Position numbers and translations under genes: made by a program
Notes under the pieces: generated by a model
The model's database searches: none
Told to the model about the DNA's origin: nothing
The model's input: only the letters and a program-made list of their open reading frames with translations
In this document: positions 17,685-28,178 of the stretch, piece by piece
Position numbering within the stretch: position 1 is the first letter of the stretch
Layout of the letters: each line of letters begins with the position of its first letter
From: an uncultured Planktomarina sp.
Lineage (GTDB): Bacteria; Pseudomonadota; Alphaproteobacteria; Rhodobacterales; Rhodobacteraceae
Length of the DNA: 64,000 bases
Assembly: GCA_905182425.1 (NCBI GenBank)
Contig: CAJJBP010000015.1
Span: forward strand, 1-64,000
Direction: 5' to 3'

Positions 17685-18362
17685 ATGAAGCAAGTTGAAG
17701 ACATTTTTTCTACTGTTGAGTGGAAAACCTCTGATCAACCGGTTCAATATGATGAAGCGGTAGCTTGGATGGAAGCCCGTGTAACTCAAATATTCACGGG
17801 GACGGCATCAGAGGTAATATGGCTACTCGAACACCCTGCACTCTATACAGCCGGGACCAGCGCCAAAGCTAAAGATTTAAAAGATCCCAATCGGTTCCCA
17901 GTTCATCAAGCGCAACGCGGTGGCCAGTACACTTACCACGGGCCAGGCCAGCGGGTCGTGTATGTTTTACTGGATCTTAACAAAAGAGGCCGCGACATTC
18001 GTAAATTTGTGCAGGATCTGGAAAATTGGGTGACCCAGACCCTTATAGAGTTCAATATAGTTGGTGAAACTCGCTCTGGGCGTGTCGGCATTTGGGTACA
18101 ACGTCCTGATAAGCCCCTATCCCCCAGTGGCAATATTGCAGAAGATAAAATTGCCGCAATTGGAGTTCGACTACGCAAATGGATCAGTTTTCATGGGATT
18201 TCCATCAACGTAGAGCCTGATCTTGAGCATTTCAGCGGCATCGTGCCCTGCGGCATTGCTGAGCATGGGATCACATCTCTTGTCGATTTGGGCTTACCTG
18301 TGTCTATGATTGATTTGGATCTGGCATTAAAGCGTACTTTTAAAAAGTGTTTTGATCAGTAA
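17685..18362 (+). CDS. lipB: Octanoyltransferase (lipoate biosynthesis)
   Basis: A 225-residue enzyme that moves octanoyl from ACP to lipoyl domains of 2-oxoacid dehydrogenases and GcvH, the first step of lipoate synthesis. Visible motifs: [31 protein letters not shown], and the catalytic pair, Lys in [14 protein letters not shown] and Cys in IVPCGI. The open frame runs upstream into tRNA-Leu sequence, which is an artefact; the ATG at 17685 is the first that fits the family. Shine-Dalgarno is weak. Confidence 0.95.
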   Translation: MKQVEDIFSTVEWKTSDQPVQYDEAVAWMEARVTQIFTGTASEVIWLLEHPALYTAGTSAKAKDLKDPNRFPVHQAQRGGQYTYHGPGQRVVYVLLDLNKRGRDIRKFVQDLENWVTQTLIEFNIVGETRSGRVGIWVQRPDKPLSPSGNIAEDKIAAIGVRLRKWISFHGISINVEPDLEHFSGIVPCGIAEHGITSLVDLGLPVSMIDLDLALKRTFKKCFDQ

Positions 18363-18594
18363 TCTAAATGCCATTTTGTACAAAAACTTGGATAGAGCGC
18401 TCTAAAAGTCATTATGGTAACTGATCCATAGCCATTCGGGATCACAAACCGCGACCTGCGCCATTTTACCCCAGCAAAAACCACTCAGAGCGCGTTGCGC
18501 TGACCAGCACACCTCGTTAGAGACTGTTAAGGTAGTTACAGTTTAGTCGTGAGTCGACTGACCTGTTCAATTAGTTAATAAACGGGAGAGCCTG

Positions 18595-20266
18595 ATGGCC
18601 GATGCAGCCGCACACGGACACGATCATGAAGACAACCGCGGTTTCTTCACACGTTGGTTTATGTCCACCAATCACAAAGACATTGGTATCCTATACCTTT
18701 TGACCGGCGGCCTTGCAGGCTTTGTCTCTGTAGCATTTACCGTCTATATGCGGCTGGAACTGATGGAGCCAGGCGTTCAATACATGTGTATGGAGGGTGC
18801 GCGATTTACTGCTGCTGCAGTAGGCGACTGCACACCAAACGGCCATTTGTGGAACGTTTTAATTACTGGTCACGGTATATTAATGATGTTCTTTGTCGTC
18901 ATTCCTGCGCTTTTTGGAGGGTTTGGCAACTATTTCATGCCTTTGCAAATTGGCGCGCCCGATATGGCATTCCCTCGAATGAACAACCTATCCTATTGGA
19001 TGTATGTCGCAGGTACAACAATGGCGATCCTCTCAGTGGTGATGCCGGGTGGAAATGGGCAAGCAGGCTCAGGTGTTGGGTGGGTACTGTATCCCCCTCT
19101 TTCCGTAAATGAGGCTGGTATGTCTATGGACTTTGCCATTTTTGCGGTTCACCTTTCTGGTGCTTCCTCTATTCTGGGCGCAATCAACATGATCACTACA
19201 TTCCTGAACATGCGTACACCCGGGATGACCTTATTCAAAGTTCCGCTGTTCTCCTGGTCAATTTTCGTAACTTCGTGGCTTATCCTTTTGTCCCTGCCTG
19301 TTTTAGCGGGTGCGATCACGATGCTGTTGACCGACCGTAACTTTGATACAGCTTTCTTTAACCCTGCGGGCGGTGGCGACCCAATTTTGTATCAACATAT
19401 TCTATGGTTTTTTGGGCATCCAGAAGTTTATATCGTAATCTTGCCAGCCTTTGGAATAGTATCACACGTGATAGCGACATTTTCCAAAAAACCGGTGTTT
19501 GGCTATCTTCCAATGGTCTGGGCGTTGATTGCAATTGGCGCATTAGGTTTCGTTGTGTGGGCGCACCACATGTATACCGTTGGAATGTCACTGACCCAGC
19601 AATCCTACTTTATGCTGGCAACGATGGTTATCGCCGTGCCGACTGGTGTTAAAATCTTCTCATGGATCGCAACCATGTGGGGCGGCTCGATCGAGTTCAA
19701 AACCCCGATGTTGTTTGCAGTGGGTTTTGTATTCATGTTCACTGTAGGAGGCGTAACAGGCATTGTTCTGTCCCAAGCGGCTGTCGACCGGGCTTATCAT
19801 GACACTTACTATGTTGTTGCCCACTTCCACTATGTGATGGCAATTGCTGCGGCGTTTGGTATTTTTGCTGGTGTATACTTCTACCTACCAAAAATGGCTG
19901 GTCGTTGGTACAATGAAAGCACTAGGTAAAATTCACTTCTGGATGTTCTTTATCGGAACGAATATAACCTTCTTTCCGCAGCACTTCCTTGGGCGCCAAG
20001 GTATGCCACGTCGTTATATTGATTACCCTGAAGCATTTGCTTACTGGAATTATTGGTCAAGCTGGGGCGCCTTCCTTTCATTCGCCTCCTTCCTTTTATT
20101 TATTGGAATCGTATTCTGGGCAGTTTTTGCAGGACGTAGAGTTAACGCGAACAACCCTTGGAATGAGTGGGCAGACACTTTGGAGTGGACTATTGCATCG
20201 CCTCCGCCTGAGCATACATTCGAAATCCTGGCAAAACAGGAAGACTGGGATAAAGCTCCACACTGA
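18595..20266 (+). pseudogene. ctaD: Cytochrome c oxidase subunit I (aa3), one frameshift near the end
   Basis: The heme-copper catalytic subunit of the aa3 terminal oxidase. The first frame (18595-19929, 444 codons) holds most helices, heme ligands in GHGILM and HFHYVM, the CuB/cross-linked HPEVY motif and the WAHHMY pair. It then reaches a stop after WYNESTR, while the last helices and C-terminus ([20 protein letters not shown] to WDKAPH) continue in another frame to 20266. Deleting one A in the run at 19915-19917 gives [12 protein letters not shown], as in relatives. The gene is otherwise intact, so a sequencing error is likely, though a true lesion is possible. GGGAGAG precedes the ATG. 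The 232 bases upstream hold no gene. Confidence 0.93.
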
Positions 20267-20289
20267 ACTCTTTACAAAAGCTGAAATAA

Positions 20290-20321
20290 AAAGACCTCGG
20301 ATAATTCCGAGGTCTTTTTTT
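20290..20321 (+). terminator. Terminator after ctaD
   Basis: Arms AAAGACCTCGG (20290-20300) and CCGAGGTCTTT (20307-20317) with a six-base loop and T-run to 20321. The A-run on the other side makes it usable in both directions. Confidence 0.93.
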
Positions 20322-20396
20322 AATGCAATTTCTGGCACGGCAGCAATGACACTATGACACAGTGGACCTTTGAGGTATTAACCTTATCATCTTCCA

Positions 20397-20924
20397 ATGC
20401 CTTACTCTTGGTCCACCCTACCCGAAAAAGCTTTGTTTCATAAAAAGTCTGATGGTCCCGCTCCGGTTGTATTAACAATACGCACTCATAATTCGCTTAA
20501 TGCTAATGGCTTTATAAAATTTATTACTCTTATGGCTGTGCTTATGTTGCTCCCAATTCTTGCGTTTCTGGGTCAGATTGTTATGTGGATTATTGCAGGA
20601 TCTCTAGGAACCTGTCTGGCAGCAACCTGGTTGGCCCTAAAAGCCAGTTGGAAACAAGGACAGCTACGAGAAGAGCTTTCAGTTTGGTCGGATTGTGTTT
20701 TACTTGAGCGCTTTAACCCAAATGGGTCCACACAGGTATGGCAGGCAAATCCTTATTGGACAGAAATTAGGCTGATCCCCACCCACAGTTACGTTTCGAA
20801 TTACCTCACTTTGAGGGGAAATAGTCGCGAAGTCGAAATAGGAGCATTTTTATCAGAAGATGAACGTCCGTTGCTGGAAAGAGACTTACTTAAGGCTTTC
20901 AACGCAGCAACTAAACCTCGCTGA
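20397..20924 (+). CDS. DUF2244 membrane protein
   Basis: A 175-residue inner-membrane protein with two closely spaced helices (about residues 38-60 and 62-82) followed by a beta-rich soluble part (ELSVWSDCVLLER, VWQANPYWTEIRL, LTLRGNSREVEIGAFLSEDER). This matches DUF2244, often near cytochrome oxidase genes in alphaproteobacteria, as here after ctaD; a role in oxidase biogenesis is only suggested by that. Its 3' end overlaps the convergent yqeY gene by 14 bases. Confidence 0.88.
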   Translation: MPYSWSTLPEKALFHKKSDGPAPVVLTIRTHNSLNANGFIKFITLMAVLMLLPILAFLGQIVMWIIAGSLGTCLAATWLALKASWKQGQLREELSVWSDCVLLERFNPNGSTQVWQANPYWTEIRLIPTHSYVSNYLTLRGNSREVEIGAFLSEDERPLLERDLLKAFNAATKPR

Positions 20925-21375
20925 GTTGTGCCTTGACCGTACCACCTACTTTACCGAAATCGAGCTGGCCGGTATATTTTGACTTCAACACACCCATCAC
21001 TTTGCCCATGTCACGAATCGAGCTCGCGCCAGATTCTGCTATAGCAGATGAAATGGCCTTCTCTGTTTCCTCAGCGCTCAATTGTCGTGGTAAAAACTCT
21101 TCAACAATCGTGATCTCTGAAAGTTCTTTTTCAGCAAGCTCTAGACGCCCACCCTCTTCATAGGCCCGCGCACTTTCTTGCCGCTGTTTAACCATTTTGC
21201 TTAAAATAGCCAATAAAACATCGTCTGGCACACCAGATTCATTGCCGTCAGCCCGCGCATCAATGTCGCGATCTTTGATAGCGGCATTGATTAAACGCAA
21301 CGTCATCAATCGCGTTGCATCCTTAGCTCTCATCGCTTCTTTCAAAGATACGATTAAACGATCTCTCAAGCTCAT
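20911..21375 (-). CDS. GatB/YqeY domain protein
   Basis: A 154-residue helical protein of the YqeY family, related to the tRNA-binding tail domain of GatB. Motifs: LKEAMRAKDATRLMTLRLINAAIKDRD, KMVKQRQESARAYEEGGR, IVEEFLPRQLS and GKVMGVLKSKYTGQLDFGKV. Its cellular role is not firmly known. The ATG at 21375 fits the family; the frame is open ten codons further. It is divergent from carA across 139 bases, a neighbourhood common in Rhodobacteraceae. Confidence 0.93.
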   Translation of the reverse strand: MSLRDRLIVSLKEAMRAKDATRLMTLRLINAAIKDRDIDARADGNESGVPDDVLLAILSKMVKQRQESARAYEEGGRLELAEKELSEITIVEEFLPRQLSAEETEKAISSAIAESGASSIRDMGKVMGVLKSKYTGQLDFGKVGGTVKAQLSEV

Positions 21376-21514
21376 AGTATGTTCATCCTCGAACAGTTTC
21401 GACACGTCTTTATAGTGTCTGGTAACATGTTTTACAACGACTAGAGGCTCCTCAAGCCCTTGACCCCACTCCCAGCAGACTTTACGACCTCCTCAATCTG
21501 CCGAGGATACTTTC

Positions 21515-22678
21515 ATGACAATGTCAGCGATACAAAAAGCGACTGCTTGCCTAGTGCTTGCGGACGGTTCAATTTTTTACGGCTATGGATTTGGAGCTAT
21601 TGGCACAACTGTCGCCGAACTTTGCTTTAACACTGCCATGACAGGTTATCAGGAGATCATGACTGATCCCTCATATGCTGGCCAAATAGTAACATTCACC
21701 TTCCCGCACATCGGGAATACTGGTGTGACACAAGAAGATGACGAAACTTCCCAACCTTACGCGGCTGGTATGGTTGTCAAATGGGATCCAACTGATCCTT
21801 CAAGTTGGCGCGCCCACGACGAATTGCCATCCTGGTTAAAAGCACGGGGTCGTATTGCTATTGGCGGAATTGATACGCGACGCCTCACCCGCGCCATTCG
21901 CCAACAAGGCTCACCGCATGTGACCCTTTGCCATAAACTTGATGGTGAATTTGATGTACAAAAACTGTTAGCCCAGGCGCAAAATTTTGCTGGCTTGGAA
22001 GGCATTGACTTGGCGAGAGGCGTTAGCTGCACGCAGTCTTACAAATGGGATGAAAAACGCTGGGAATGGCCAGACGGTTATTCACAGCGGGAAACACACA
22101 AATTTAAAGTCGTCGCTGTTGATTACGGAGCAAAACGCAACATTTTGCGCTGCCTTGCCTCAGTTGGATGTGATTTGACAGTTTTACCAGCAAAATCAAC
22201 AGCGGAAGATGTTCTAGCTCATAAACCGGATGGTGTGTTTTTATCGAACGGTCCTGGCGATCCAGCTGCAACTGGCACTTACTCAGTACCAATGATCCAA
22301 GGTATATTGGAACGCAGTAAGATTCCAGTTTTTGGAATTTGTTTAGGCCATCAAATGCTAGCTTTGGCGCTTGGGGCAAAGACTGTGAAAATGAATCACG
22401 GGCACCATGGGGCTAATCATCCAGTGAAGGATATAGAGACAAATCGGGTCGAAATCACGTCCATGAACCATGGGTTCACCGTTGACAGTCAATCTTTGCC
22501 AAACGGCGTTCTTGAAACCCATGTCTCACTATTTGATGGCTCTAACTGCGGTATTAGGATGGCAGATCGTCCTGTTTTCTCAGTGCAATATCATCCAGAA
22601 GCCAGCCCAGGGCCGCAGGATAGTTTTTATCTTTTTGAAAAGTTTGCAGCGGCGATGGGAACAAGTGTCGGTGCTTAA
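21515..22678 (+). CDS. carA: Carbamoyl-phosphate synthase small subunit
   Basis: A 387-residue glutaminase subunit that passes ammonia to CarB for carbamoyl phosphate, the precursor of arginine and pyrimidines. The class I amidotransferase domain has Cys276 (FGICLGHQ), His360 and Glu362 (QYHPEAS); the N-terminal domain shows FNTAMTGYQEIMTDPSYAGQ. carB is not in the window. The start could be ATG 21515 or the next Met two codons on. Confidence 0.97.
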   Translation: MTMSAIQKATACLVLADGSIFYGYGFGAIGTTVAELCFNTAMTGYQEIMTDPSYAGQIVTFTFPHIGNTGVTQEDDETSQPYAAGMVVKWDPTDPSSWRAHDELPSWLKARGRIAIGGIDTRRLTRAIRQQGSPHVTLCHKLDGEFDVQKLLAQAQNFAGLEGIDLARGVSCTQSYKWDEKRWEWPDGYSQRETHKFKVVAVDYGAKRNILRCLASVGCDLTVLPAKSTAEDVLAHKPDGVFLSNGPGDPAATGTYSVPMIQGILERSKIPVFGICLGHQMLALALGAKTVKMNHGHHGANHPVKDIETNRVEITSMNHGFTVDSQSLPNGVLETHVSLFDGSNCGIRMADRPVFSVQYHPEASPGPQDSFYLFEKFAAAMGTSVGA

Positions 22679-22715
22679 ATAATTTGGTTTAAATGTTATG
22701 CTCCGATCACATTTC

Positions 22716-23088
22716 TTAGGCTAATGCGTTCGCATCATGTTTAAGACGGGTCACAAAAGCCTGAGGTAGATGCACCTTCACAGCTGTTTAGGCGGCCTCT
22801 CCATCGCTCTCTTTAATAGCAGTAACAATCTCTTGATGCTCGTCAAGCGCCACAAGCCCGCGTCCCTATACAGCCAGTGACGTCGTCGCAAAAAGGCCCA
22901 CGAACGGGTATACTAAACCCAATTGGGCAACCAAAAAGCGATTATATAATGGCCAAGTGCAGCTGCTTGTGAAACCGTCGCTTAGTTCGAAACAACGCAA
23001 ATCGCTCCACAAACTCAATTTCAACAACCCGGCTGCCGAGCCTACAAATGCCAACGTCAATTGCCTCAAGGATCAAATCATAAGCATC
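22716..23088 (-). pseudogene. Decayed GntR/FadR-family (FCD) transcription regulator
   Basis: Between carA and the nucleotidase the minus strand carries pieces of a GntR regulator in order. A winged-helix start (DAYDLILEAIDVGICRLGSR, 23088 down) runs into an FCD fragment (RRFHKQLHLA) with the recognition helix and early FCD missing, stopping at 22942. The rest is one frame over: NRFLVAQLGLVYPFVGLFAT, a TAG at 22866-22868, GRGLVALDEHQEIVTAIK, a TAA at 22788-22790, then TAVKVHLPQAFVTRLKHDAN to 22716. So there is one internal deletion, one frameshift and two nonsense codons: a clear pseudogene, older than the single-base breaks elsewhere. Confidence 0.85.
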
Positions 23089-23225
23089 ACGCTACACTAG
23101 TCGGCTCCATCAAGCTACTTCGTAACTCAAACTTTATCTCATAAATATGATAACTATTCGCCAGTTGTTAGCATCGCGCAAGTATTTCAGCATTGAAACC
23201 TCTGCGCCATTTGGTACCAGTAAGT

Positions 23226-23915
23226 ATGGAATTTAGGTTGCTCAAAACTGTCGACACTTGGGTCTTTGATCTCGACAACACCTTGTATCCTCCGGCTATG
23301 CGCCTATTTGATCAAATCGAGGAAAGAATGCGCTATTTTGTTTCGGATTACTTGGGGGTTGATCTCCATCAAGCTGATATTTTACGAGCAGAATATTGGC
23401 GAATTCATGGTACGACTTTGGCTGGGATGATGGATATGCACAGCATGCCTCCCGAAGCTTTCTTGCATTACGTTCACGACATTGATTTTTCGGTTCTGTC
23501 CGAATCTCCAAGGTTGGCGAAGCTTTTAAAATCATTACCGGGGCGTAAGATTGTTTACACTAACGGTACAGAACCATACGCCCGAGAAGTTCTTCGGGCA
23601 CGGGGTTTGGAGCAAGAATTCGAAGGTGTTTACGGTATTGAACATGCAAACTACCGCCCCAAACCCGAAGCCGGAGCATTCCATCAGGTTTTTGCGCAGT
23701 CAAAAATTACACCGACAACCTCTGCGATGTTTGAAGACGAGCCTCGCAATCTTAAGGTACCAGCCGACCTGGGAATGAAAACAATATTCATCTCACCAGA
23801 TACTGAAGTACCAAATTATATTGACTTTCATTATACAGATCTCGAAGCTTGCCTGGAGCGTCTTGTCGCAGAGTGCTTTTCGGATAAGTTAAACGAATTA
23901 GAACTAGATCAATGA
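23226..23915 (+). CDS. Pyrimidine 5'-nucleotidase (HAD superfamily)
   Basis: A 229-residue HAD phosphatase of the SDT1/TIGR01993 group that removes phosphate from UMP/CMP-type nucleotides. Motif I is WVFDLDNTLYPP with two catalytic Asp, motif II is IVYTNGTEPYA, the motif III Lys is in YRPKPEAGAF, and motif IV is AMFEDEPRN. The ATG at 23226 fits the family; an earlier start adds eleven residues with no resemblance. It overlaps the next gene by four bases. Confidence 0.9.
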   Translation: MEFRLLKTVDTWVFDLDNTLYPPAMRLFDQIEERMRYFVSDYLGVDLHQADILRAEYWRIHGTTLAGMMDMHSMPPEAFLHYVHDIDFSVLSESPRLAKLLKSLPGRKIVYTNGTEPYAREVLRARGLEQEFEGVYGIEHANYRPKPEAGAFHQVFAQSKITPTTSAMFEDEPRNLKVPADLGMKTIFISPDTEVPNYIDFHYTDLEACLERLVAECFSDKLNELELDQ

Positions 23916-25099
23916 TAGAAACAAAAGACGTAGTAATTTCCGGTGGAGGGATTGCAGGCCTAGTGGCAGCCACTGCCTTCGGAGATGCAGGCTTTGATGT
24001 CCTCTGCGTGGAACCAAATCCACCCATAGCGGAGAACTCAGCTAAAGGCGTTGATTTACGGACGACCGCATATCTACAGCCAGCACAGGATTTTTTGGAA
24101 AAAATTGGTGTCTGGAAACATGTGAAAATGCATTCTGCACCCTTACAAATTATGCGCGTCTCGGACGTAGGCGTGGAAAAATTAGTAACAAAAGACTTTA
24201 ATGCTAAAGATATCTCTGACCAACCTTTCGGGTGGAATGTTGGAAATTGGCAGATGCGTGCCGGCCTTATGATGCGCATAGACGAGCTTCCCAATGTAGA
24301 GATCAGAACTCAGATCACAACCACCGCAGTGCGGACACGTAGCACCGAGGCGCGCATATATTTGAGCGATGGGCATCAGATAAGCTGCAAACTTTTAATT
24401 GCTGCAGATGGACGAGACAGCGAAATTCGCAAGCATTTCAAGATACCCATGCGGCGGACAGAATTTGACCAGCTAGCACTAAGCTTTGCGGTTACTCATA
24501 CGCAGCCCCATGAAAATATATCGACTGAAGTTCATAAAATTGGCGGCCCTTTCACTCTGGTTCCTCTACCTGATCACGAAGGTTCCCCATCCTCAGCGGT
24601 TATCTGGATGGACAAAGCCACTGAAATACGGGCTCGTCACATCTTGCCAATAGAAGACTTCAACGCGGCTATCACTGAAAGATCTGGACATGTTAATGGC
24701 AACTTAAAACTTGTTACTGCACGTAGTGTTTGGCCTATTATCAGCCAATTATCAGATCGGTTTGACGCCGAGCGTACAGCCCTTATTGGTGAGACCGCGC
24801 ATGTAGTGCCACCAATCGGCGCGCAAGGACTGAACCTTAGTATTGGCGATATAAAACTTTTGATTAATCTGTGGTCAACAAAAACGAAAAATCATGATAC
24901 AACAACACTTCTTTCCAATTATTCCAAGCCGCGGAGAGCGATCGCTTTAGGCCGCATTCTTGCCGTGAGTGCACTAAATCGACTTTCGATGGCGGATAAT
25001 TCACTTCTGCTTCAAGCCCGTTCTGCTGGGCTATCTACCTTACACCAAATCGCACCATTGCGAAAAAATGTGATGCGCTTGGGGGTAGGCCGACGTTAA
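23912..25099 (+). CDS. ubiH: UbiH/UbiF/COQ6-type FAD-dependent hydroxylase
   Basis: A 395-residue flavoprotein monooxygenase for ubiquinone ring hydroxylation, likely on the inner face of the membrane. The Rossmann motif DVVISGGGIAGLVAATAFGD opens it, LIAADGRDSEIRKHF is the DG motif, and TALIGETAHVVPPIGAQGLN is the GD motif binding the FAD ribityl chain. Which ring position it modifies cannot be read. Overlaps the nucleotidase (ATGA) and, tail to tail, the Lrp gene by four bases. Confidence 0.9.
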   Translation: MIETKDVVISGGGIAGLVAATAFGDAGFDVLCVEPNPPIAENSAKGVDLRTTAYLQPAQDFLEKIGVWKHVKMHSAPLQIMRVSDVGVEKLVTKDFNAKDISDQPFGWNVGNWQMRAGLMMRIDELPNVEIRTQITTTAVRTRSTEARIYLSDGHQISCKLLIAADGRDSEIRKHFKIPMRRTEFDQLALSFAVTHTQPHENISTEVHKIGGPFTLVPLPDHEGSPSSAVIWMDKATEIRARHILPIEDFNAAITERSGHVNGNLKLVTARSVWPIISQLSDRFDAERTALIGETAHVVPPIGAQGLNLSIGDIKLLINLWSTKTKNHDTTTLLSNYSKPRRAIALGRILAVSALNRLSMADNSLLLQARSAGLSTLHQIAPLRKNVMRLGVGRR

Positions 25100-25551
25100 A
25101 TAGGCCCAAGCATCCGTTCTTCACTGAGAAGAACGTTGGCCTCAACATTACCTACGCCTGGCAGTGCCATGATACGTCGACGTAGAACACGTTCAAAATC
25201 AGAAATGTCACGCGCAACTACGCGCAACCTGTAATCATACAGACCCAAAACGTGTTGCACTGACTGCACCTCAGGAATCGCGGTCACGGCACGCTCGAAA
25301 TCCTCCAAAGACACACGGCCTTTAGTCGCGAGTTTCACTCCGAGAAATACGGTCACACCAAACCCAATGCTCTCAGCATCGAGTTCAATTCTGCGTCCCG
25401 CCAAAATTCCCACCTGCTCCAGACGTTTAATACGTCTCCAAGTTGCAGGTTGGCTAAGACCAATCATCCTGCCCAAAGCCCCTGCGGATTGCGTGGCATC
25501 ACGTGATAAAGCCCGCAATATTGCATAATCAGTCGCGTCCCAATCACTCAT
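25096..25551 (-). CDS. Lrp/AsnC-family transcription regulator (second of pair)
   Basis: A 151-residue regulator with an N-terminal helix-turn-helix (ILRALSRDATQSAGALGRMI, then GLSQPATWRRIKRLEQVGIL) and a C-terminal RAM ligand-binding domain (VTVFLGVKLATKGRVSLEDF, then PEVQSVQHVLGLYDYRLRVVA). It overlaps the upstream Lrp gene by four bases and probably acts with it, perhaps as a hetero-oligomer, on amino acid genes such as ilvC. The effector is unknown; branched-chain amino acids are the simplest guess from position. Confidence 0.92.
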   Translation of the reverse strand: MSDWDATDYAILRALSRDATQSAGALGRMIGLSQPATWRRIKRLEQVGILAGRRIELDAESIGFGVTVFLGVKLATKGRVSLEDFERAVTAIPEVQSVQHVLGLYDYRLRVVARDISDFERVLRRRIMALPGVGNVEANVLLSEERMLGPI

Positions 25552-26003
25552 ATTGGCAACGCCTCAGTTGTTTTGATCGTGGCCACGTGCATCAAAGCTT
25601 CTAGTTCTGCGATATGTGGAAGATTGAGGATTTCGTTTCGATAAAGCTGCTGATAATCCTTCATATCTCGGGCAATAACCAAAAGCCGCACGTCGACACG
25701 GCCCAAAAATGTTTGAATAGCGATAACTTGAGGAATGTGGCGTGCCTCATTTAGGAACTCATCAAACGCCTTGGGATTGGTCTTATCAAGCGTAAATCGC
25801 AAACTAACCTCGGCTGTATATCCAAGAGCCGTCCAGTCGATCACAGCGTGCTGCCCCTTCAAAATCCCACGTGCCGTCAAGCGATCCAGCCGCCGGGCAA
25901 CAGTCGCAGATTGCATTTGGCACTGTTCTGCCACTTCCGCCATTGGTGCAGATGGGTCAGATTGTAAGTAGCGCAGAATGCGCCGATCAAGATTATCAAG
26001 CAT
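25548..26003 (-). CDS. Lrp/AsnC-family transcription regulator (first of pair)
   Basis: A 151-residue Lrp-type protein: helix-turn-helix MLDNLDRRILRYLQSDPSAP and QMQSATVARRLDRLTARGIL, then a RAM domain with VIAIQTFLGRVDVRLLVIARD. It has the same length as its downstream partner but differs in sequence, so the pair is an old duplication. It is read divergently from ilvC across an AT-rich 136-base gap, the likely control region for both. Confidence 0.92.
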   Translation of the reverse strand: MLDNLDRRILRYLQSDPSAPMAEVAEQCQMQSATVARRLDRLTARGILKGQHAVIDWTALGYTAEVSLRFTLDKTNPKAFDEFLNEARHIPQVIAIQTFLGRVDVRLLVIARDMKDYQQLYRNEILNLPHIAELEALMHVATIKTTEALPI

Positions 26004-27162
<1,159 letters not shown>

Positions 27163-27195
27163 GATTGAAATGAGCTTTTACAAGGCTTATAAATT

Positions 27196-27230
27196 AGGGC
27201 ACAGTCTATTTGATTGTGCCCTCTTTTTTT
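27196..27230 (+). terminator. Terminator after ilvC
   Basis: Arms AGGGCACA (27196-27203) and TGTGCCCT (27215-27222) followed by CTTTTTTT to 27230. Confidence 0.92.
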
Positions 27231-27254
27231 CGTCTAAATTGAAAGAATAGTGTC

Positions 27255-28178
27255 GTGGCTTCACCTGGGTTAATTAATTGGCTTCGTATCATTCTCATTG
27301 CTTTGATTTGGGGGGGTGCATTCATGGTGGTGCGGATTGCTTTGGTCGACTTTCCACCACTTACTTTAGCCGCCAGCCGCATCACGATAGGTGCTATCTC
27401 CATTTTGCTGCTAATGCATTTCCGCGGCATAAAAATGCCTTCTCTTCGTGATGCACAGGTTTGGCGTTTCGCACTCCTGATAGGCCTCTTATCCAGCGCG
27501 ATGCCCTTTGCGCTCCTAAGCTGGGGTCAACAACATGTCCCATCTGCGTTTGCGGGTATGACAATGGCCGCACTACCGGTGTTTGTTTTGCCTTTAGCCC
27601 ATTTCTTAGTTCCAAATGAACGCATATTTTTTCGCAAAGCGGTAGGATTTGCGGTCGGCTTCATCGGTGCTTTTCTTATGATTGGGACCAGCGGCCTTGG
27701 CGTCTCGGAGGGCCCGTTAGAAACAACCGCACGTCTCGCCTGCATAATCGGTGCATTATGTTATGCGCTTGGGTCGATAGCCACACGTCTTTGCCCACCT
27801 GTGAATGAATTAGCACTCTCCGCCGGATCTTTATGTCTGGCCGCTATTGGCATAGTTCCGCTCGCTTTTATGATCGATGGAATACCAACCATGCCCAGCA
27901 CTGGCGGGCTTGTAGCGATACTTTATCTCGGCATTGTGCCGACTGCATTCGCGTTTATTATTAAAGTCGCCGTCATTCGCAGTGCAGGTCCATCATTCAT
28001 GACATTAACCAACTACCAGGTTCCAATCTGGTCAGTTCTCTTTGGCAGTATCTTCATGGGGGAAACACTGCCCACAACTTTATATTTAGCGCTTGCGCTA
28101 ATACTATTAGGCGTCGCTATCATTCAAGCCGGAGTTCTGAAATCTATTTTTAGCCATGCACCGCAGCCCAAAGTTTAA
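27255..28178 (+). CDS. EamA/DMT-family transporter
   Basis: A 307-residue inner-membrane protein with ten hydrophobic helices in two EamA repeats (first: LIWGGAFMVVRIALVDFPPL; second: ALCYALGSIATRL to LLGVAIIQAG). These drug/metabolite proteins usually export small metabolites or amino acids; this one's substrate is unknown. It starts with GTG. The start is only 25 bases after the ilvC terminator, and the 3' end overlaps convergent folP by 29 bases. Confidence 0.88.
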   Translation: MASPGLINWLRIILIALIWGGAFMVVRIALVDFPPLTLAASRITIGAISILLLMHFRGIKMPSLRDAQVWRFALLIGLLSSAMPFALLSWGQQHVPSAFAGMTMAALPVFVLPLAHFLVPNERIFFRKAVGFAVGFIGAFLMIGTSGLGVSEGPLETTARLACIIGALCYALGSIATRLCPPVNELALSAGSLCLAAIGIVPLAFMIDGIPTMPSTGGLVAILYLGIVPTAFAFIIKVAVIRSAGPSFMTLTNYQVPIWSVLFGSIFMGETLPTTLYLALALILLGVAIIQAGVLKSIFSHAPQPKV

